From JBHHYS01 sp046757645 (GTDB lineage: Bacteria > Acidobacteriota > Terriglobia > Acidiferrales > 2-02-FULL-67-57), in contig JBHHYS010000042.1 of assembly GCA_046757645.1 (NCBI GenBank), positions 1 through 21,863 of the forward strand: a stretch of 21,863 bases of DNA. Reading direction: 5' to 3'. The translations under genes were made by a program, and so were the position numbers. Positions 21,818 through 21,863 of the stretch are shown here, one piece after another. The notes under the pieces were generated by a model, which saw only the letters and a program-made list of their open reading frames with translations, was not told the origin of the DNA and made no database searches. Numbering within the stretch: position 1 is the first letter of the stretch; each line of letters starts with the position of its first letter.

Positions 21818-21846
21818 ACAATAAGCGAAAACAATCGGCTTGTCAA
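21818..21846 (-). promoter_or_regulatory. Sigma70-like minus-strand promoter at the right edge
   Basis: Read on the minus strand: perfect TTGACA (21846-21841), 17-base spacer, TATTGT (21823-21818, four of six). It faces murA, about 285 bases from its start, with no intervening gene visible. A GAAC-N7-GAAA direct repeat (21816-21830) covers its -10. Confidence 0.6.
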
Positions 21847-21863
21847 GCAGCGGGGCTTCGCGT

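Larger units (their letters stand above)
21528..21863. other. Non-coding region upstream of murA with palindromes and a promoter
   Basis: These 336 bases hold no convincing gene on either strand. They contain a TCCCGC/GCGGGA stem (21585-21599), a G-rich run ending in the palindrome GGGGGGTACCCCCC (21695-21708), the palindrome AATAGCTAGCTATT (21750-21763), and a minus-strand promoter with an SOS-like direct repeat near the right edge. A minus-strand transcript from that promoter would run through all of them toward murA. Confidence 0.55.

Overview
The window is 21.9 kb of GC-rich chromosomal DNA from a Gram-negative-type bacterium. The evidence for that cell type is an outer-membrane beta-barrel protein, a periplasmic TlpA-type thioredoxin, and murA. 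Gene content and style suggest an Acidobacteriota member or a relative: high GC, short intergenic gaps, chains of ATGA/GTGA overlaps, and -10 boxes placed almost at start codons. That placement is an inference from style, because no rRNA or other phylogenetic marker gene beyond rpsO and pnp is present. The content is largely housekeeping and metabolism. I see no CRISPR array, tRNA, rRNA, transposase, integrase or phage gene.

Layout, left to right. Positions 13-414 (minus) encode an Rrf2/IscR-type regulator with three cysteines and a strong sigma70-like promoter. Then come coaD (coenzyme A synthesis), a Yip1-type membrane protein, and a secreted protein of unknown function built from two related halves. 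A class I aminotransferase (3020-4210) is bracketed by short CTCTGTG/ATCTGTG-type repeats. Next is a coupled operon, manC - phosphohexomutase - M48A membrane protease - DUF4442 protein (4421-8657), whose first two genes fit GDP-mannose synthesis. An outer-membrane beta-barrel protein (8870-9580) follows. Then comes a CopA-type Cu(I) ATPase with N-terminal YHS and heavy-metal-binding motifs (9900-12221), convergent with a TlpA/ResA-like thioredoxin (12306-12839).

Divergent from tlpA is a tight four-gene operon (12915-15395): a membrane-anchored GT2 glycosyltransferase, two tandem 6-pyruvoyl-tetrahydropterin-synthase paralogues, and folE. Every junction is an ATGA overlap. FolE makes dihydroneopterin triphosphate and the PTPS pair would act on it. 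The second PTPS copy has Arg where the catalytic Asp-His pair should have His. This operon is the most unusual part of the window.

rpsO and pnp follow (15494-18147), separated by a long intercistronic hairpin and closed by a clear intrinsic terminator. Three overlapping membrane-protein genes come next (EamA transporter, TauE/SafE permease, DUF1634 protein; 18219-20256), running convergently into murA (20259-21527, minus). The last 336 bases hold no gene but do hold a good minus-strand promoter, an SOS-like direct repeat over its -10 box, and several perfect palindromes. They could form a long murA leader or control something else.
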